Shown here: positions 34,321 to 36,691 of the stretch, in pieces | How the letters are laid out: every line of letters starts with the position of its first letter | Position numbering within the stretch: the stretch's first letter is position 1 | NCBI GenBank assembly: GCA_963743595.1 | Contig: CAVURW010000238.1 | Location: 1-36,691 of the forward strand | DNA from: CAVURW01 sp963743595 | GTDB taxonomy: Bacteria > Verrucomicrobiota > Verrucomicrobiia > Methylacidiphilales > UBA1321 | Length of the DNA: 36,691 nt | Reading direction: 5' to 3' | The notes under the pieces: generated by a model | Databases searched by the model: none | What the model saw: the letters and a program-made list of their open reading frames with translations, nothing else | What the model was told of the DNA's origin: nothing | Position numbers and translations under genes: made by a program

Positions 34321-34485
34321 TCACGGCACGGGATTACTCACCTGGAGTTCGGAAAGTAGTTCGTTCACTTGAGGTTGGGTGAAGCCTAATAATTTCTTTT
34401 CAAAGCAATAGACACTTTCCCGTTCAAATCCCCTCGGTATAAAGTATTGATCTCCGAGCAGCTTAATTTGCGCTTTTAGAGTCAT
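34321..34485 (-). CDS. Small 54-aa hypothetical protein downstream of xylB
   Basis: The ATG at 34485 lies 6 bases after the xylulokinase TAA on the same strand, so the two are probably cotranscribed. It encodes 54 residues with balanced composition (MTLKAQIKLLGDQYFIPRGF, then VYCFEKKLLGFTQPQVNELL), a helical C-terminus and one cysteine. I recognise no family. It is short enough to be missed by common length cut-offs. Confidence 0.45.
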   Translation of the reverse strand: MTLKAQIKLLGDQYFIPRGFERESVYCFEKKLLGFTQPQVNELLSELQVSNPVP

Positions 34486-34491
34486 CGTCCG

Positions 34492-35721
34492 TTATAAATA
34501 CTGCCCGGCCGCCAGATACCGGGTAAGGTTGAAATGTTTCTCTAGTTTTTCTTGGTAAAGCGCGACGTTATCGGAATTCGGCGTGGCGGTTTCGTCGGGG
34601 TTTACGAGAACGAGTTTCTCGGCCCAGGCTTCGACGGTGTGTTGCGTTTCGACGACCGAGAGCGCCTGGATGGCGGCCCCGAGAGCGGCTCCTTCGGCAC
34701 TGGCGAGCGTCACGATTTCGCAACCGAACACATCGGCGCAGAGTTGACGCCACGTTTTGCTTTGGCTGCCGCCGCCGGTGAGGCGAACTTGTGTGGGCGT
34801 GAGGCCCAAGTCCTTGAGGCGTTTGATTCCGAAACCGAGGCCGAGCGTAACGCCTTCCATCACGGCGCGACTCAGATGGCCCGGCGTGAAATTGCGGGTG
34901 GTTAGCCCGTGGAAGAGCGCCGTGCCCTTCGGCAAATTCGGCGTGCGCTCGCCTTGAAGATAGGGCAGGAAGGTGAGGCCATCCGCACCGGCAGGCACGC
35001 CGAGAATCGCTTTTTCCAATTGCGTGTGGCTGTACGAAAAGAGTTGCCGGACCGCCTCCGTGGCAAGCGTGACGTTCATCACGCAAAGGAGCGGAAGGTA
35101 GTGGTCTGTGGAATCGCAGAAACCGGCGATTTCGCCCGCCGGATCGAGCAGCGGTTGCTCGGTGAACGCATAAACAGTGCCGGAGGTTCCCAGGCTCGCC
35201 GAGACTCGACCCGGAGCGGTGTTCGCCGTGCCGATCGCGCTCATCATATTATCGCCGCCGCCTGCGCTGACGGCCACTGTGCCGGTAAGTCCCCATTTCT
35301 CCGCCAGCGCGGGAAGCAGGGTACCGACTGCCGTGCGCGACGATTGCAAGGGCGGGAGTTTTTCGATGAGTGCCGGGTCAATGTACGATGCAATTTCATG
35401 CGACCATGTCCGTGTGCGGATATTCAGCAGTGCTGTGCCGGATGCGTCGCCATATTCCATCGCCAGCTTGCCGGTCAGGTAAAAATTCAGGTAATCGTGC
35501 GGAAGCAGTACGGTGTGGAGCTTGGCGAAATTATCGGGTTCATGGCGCTTGAGCCAAAAGATTTTCGGCGCCGTAAAGCCGGGGAGCATATCCATACCGA
35601 CCAGGTCGACGAGCTTGGACGTGGCACCGAAGTGTTGGCGGATCAGCTCGCATTCAGCGGCGGTTGAGGTGTCGCACCAGAGCTTGGCGGCGCGGATCAC
35701 GTTGTTTTGGGAATCGTCGAT
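34492..35721 (-). CDS. xylB: Xylulokinase (FGGY family), N-terminus missing
   Basis: The protein matches xylulokinase from NNVIRAAKLWCDTSTAAECE to the end (DKLANL-free tail LTRYLAAGQYL). FGGY features include LLPHDYLNFYLTGKLAMEYG, GTALLNIRTRTW, AGGGDNMMSAIG, SLGTSGTVYAF, LTFLPYLQGERTPN and RLTGGGSQSKTWRQLCADVF. The N-terminal ~80 residues, with the first FGGY motif and ATP phosphate-binding Asp/Gly, are absent. Upstream of about 35,721 the frame runs into unrelated GC-rich histidine-kinase sequence. The enzyme phosphorylates D-xylulose to xylulose-5-phosphate for the pentose phosphate pathway. The truncation is most simply an assembly join, not a real short gene. Confidence 0.85.
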   Translation of the reverse strand: MDDSQNNVIRAAKLWCDTSTAAECELIRQHFGATSKLVDLVGMDMLPGFTAPKIFWLKRHEPDNFAKLHTVLLPHDYLNFYLTGKLAMEYGDASGTALLNIRTRTWSHEIASYIDPALIEKLPPLQSSRTAVGTLLPALAEKWGLTGTVAVSAGGGDNMMSAIGTANTAPGRVSASLGTSGTVYAFTEQPLLDPAGEIAGFCDSTDHYLPLLCVMNVTLATEAVRQLFSYSHTQLEKAILGVPAGADGLTFLPYLQGERTPNLPKGTALFHGLTTRNFTPGHLSRAVMEGVTLGLGFGIKRLKDLGLTPTQVRLTGGGSQSKTWRQLCADVFGCEIVTLASAEGAALGAAIQALSVVETQHTVEAWAEKLVLVNPDETATPNSDNVALYQEKLEKHFNLTRYLAAGQYL

Positions 35722-35730
35722 ATCGGCCGT
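35710..35730. other. Probable chimeric junction
   Basis: Reading leftward, histidine-kinase sequence ends near the codons for LITAD and xylulokinase sequence begins near DDSQNNVIR. Both genes are cut at the same point, and GC content changes sharply here. Confidence 0.7.
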
Positions 35731-36559
35731 GATGAGAACGGGACGGTCAGGAAGCGCAAGCCTGACCCGCGTGGTATCGAGGGCGCGGGCATTGCGTGCC
35801 AAGAATCTCGGGCAGCATGTGTTCGATGGCCACCGGGCGCAAGTCCAGCCTGAGCTGGCCCGAGCGAACGCGCGACGAGTCGACCAGTTCCTCAATCATC
35901 GCATCCAAACGTCGCGCCGCCGCGATCACCACCGAGGCGAGGCGTTGTTCTTTCTCCAAGCCCCGCTCGGTCAGAGCCTTTTGCAGAAGTTGCGCGTTCA
36001 GGTGAACCGATGTCAGCGGGTTGCGAATGTCGTGCGACACCAACCGGATCATCTGTTCGTGGTGCCTTTCCAGGGTGCGCAACACGGTGACGTCTGACAA
36101 GGTCACCGCCGCTCCGCCACAGGCGCCCCCGGCGAGCACGATAGGCACGGCCGTGGTCGACAACCAGGTCGTGCGGCCGTCGCGGTGAATGCCCACGTCC
36201 AGGCTGCGCACCGTCTCTCCGCGCAGGGCGCGAAGTCCGGGCCACGAGTCGGCCGGCAAAGGCACGCCGTCGCCTCCGGCGAACAAGGCACGCGCCAGCA
36301 CATCGCGCACCGAGTTTCCGACATCCCCGTCGGCCAAGCCCAGCATCAATCGGGCCCTGTGGTTGGCGCTGACTACCACTCCGTCGGCAGCCAGCACAAT
36401 CGTGCCCTCTGACGTGGCGGTGCGCAGGGCTTCCCGTTCGAGGTCTGAGAGCGGCGTGGGCTCGGGCTCACGTCTGTTCCCGGACACGTGGCGAGCCCGC
36501 ACCGCGGACGAAAGTTGTGTCGCGCGGATGCTCCGCCGGCTGCCTCGGTCCTGCGCCAT
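35722..36559 (-). pseudogene. PAS-HisKA sensor histidine kinase, truncated and frameshifted
   Basis: From ATG 36559, a PAS-type sensor domain (~45-150; EGTIVLAADGVVVSANHRAR, GLRALRGETVRSLDVGIH) is followed by a HisKA dimer domain with the phospho-accepting His in RLVSHDIRNPLTSVHLNAQL. The protein then reaches IEHMLPEIL and shifts frame at about 35,801. Removing one T from the CTT there restores LARNARALDTTRVRLALPD, the usual linker before the ATPase domain. The HATPase domain is missing because xylulokinase sequence begins. The composition is very GC-rich and the style resembles Myxococcota or similar groups, unlike the rest of the window. It has no membrane segments, so it is a soluble kinase. 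Confidence 0.75.
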
Positions 36560-36691
36560 TGGCCGAGATTATCCAGTGCGCGGCGGGCCCTTGCCAGCGC
36601 GATTGTCACCTTTCGAGAGGTCGCGCGCCCAGGCAGTCGTCAACGGTGAAATCCGCGGCCGACCCTCATGCCGCCGCCGAATCCTCGGGCT

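Noticed and set aside
34405..34440. GTTCAAATCC resembling a tRNA T-loop
   Set aside because: No matching acceptor, D or anticodon stems around it; it lies inside a small coding frame.
34909..35667. Long plus-strand frame opposite xylulokinase
   Set aside because: Arg/Gly-rich antisense shadow; the minus strand encodes an unmistakable FGGY kinase.

Overview
The window looks like one contig from a Gram-negative bacterium of the Planctomycetota-Verrucomicrobiota-Chlamydiota kind, most likely a verrucomicrobium. The grounds are a SWIB-domain protein, a glycine-rich RRM protein, secreted GH29 and GH-A-type glycoside hydrolases, a DUF2298 membrane protein and many signal-peptide proteins. This is inferred from protein families; no rRNA or tRNA gene is present to confirm it. 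The last ~970 bases (from about 35,720) are clearly more GC-rich and carry a histidine kinase of a different style. They meet the main contig inside two truncated genes, so that end is probably a chimeric join.

Layout. 1-1144: start of a large secreted beta-helix/autotransporter-like protein running off the left edge (minus). 1283-4117: YedJ-type HD hydrolase, a helical hypothetical protein and an AraA-like sugar isomerase. 4280-9244: accessory stretch with a broken DUF4189 gene, a hypothetical protein, a broken and catalytically degenerate PilT-like ATPase, a zinc-ribbon protein behind a SWIB-DUF1963 fusion, and a second zinc-ribbon protein. 9258-13882: MFS exporter, Bcp peroxiredoxin, a winged-helix AAA+ ATPase coupled to a DUF3592-like membrane protein, and a secreted repeat protein ending in a strong terminator. 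13946-15561: AT-rich islet with a GspG-like domain protein, a small membrane protein and a DUF416-like gene broken by three one-base deletions. 15588-17315: GH29 alpha-L-fucosidase. 17526-20164: RRM protein, ParB without ParA, and a divergent unknown protein. 20109-25433 (all minus): DUF2298 membrane protein, two tandem secreted paralogues, PAPS reductase CysH and a FIST protein. 25590-28634: large secreted glycosidase and a small membrane protein. 28635-29149: non-coding block with two 91-nt inverted REP-like copies. 29150-34485: potassium-channel-like RCK protein, secreted proteins, Lgt and a small conserved-looking ORF. 34492-35721: 5'-truncated xylulokinase. 35722-36559: truncated PAS-HisKA kinase.

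Working together. The glycosidases, the AraA-like isomerase and xylulokinase suggest growth on plant or algal polysaccharide sugars, with sulfate assimilation (CysH) and lipoprotein maturation (Lgt) as housekeeping. No operon spans the window. The best-supported short operons are FIST-cysH, the two secreted paralogues, AAA+/DUF3592, SWIB-DUF1963/zinc-ribbon, channel/small membrane protein and xylB/54-aa protein. The most unusual items are the inverted REP-like pair with compensatory stem changes, the SWIB-DUF1963 fusion, the clustered broken genes and the chimeric right end. I did not find a clearly new multi-gene system.
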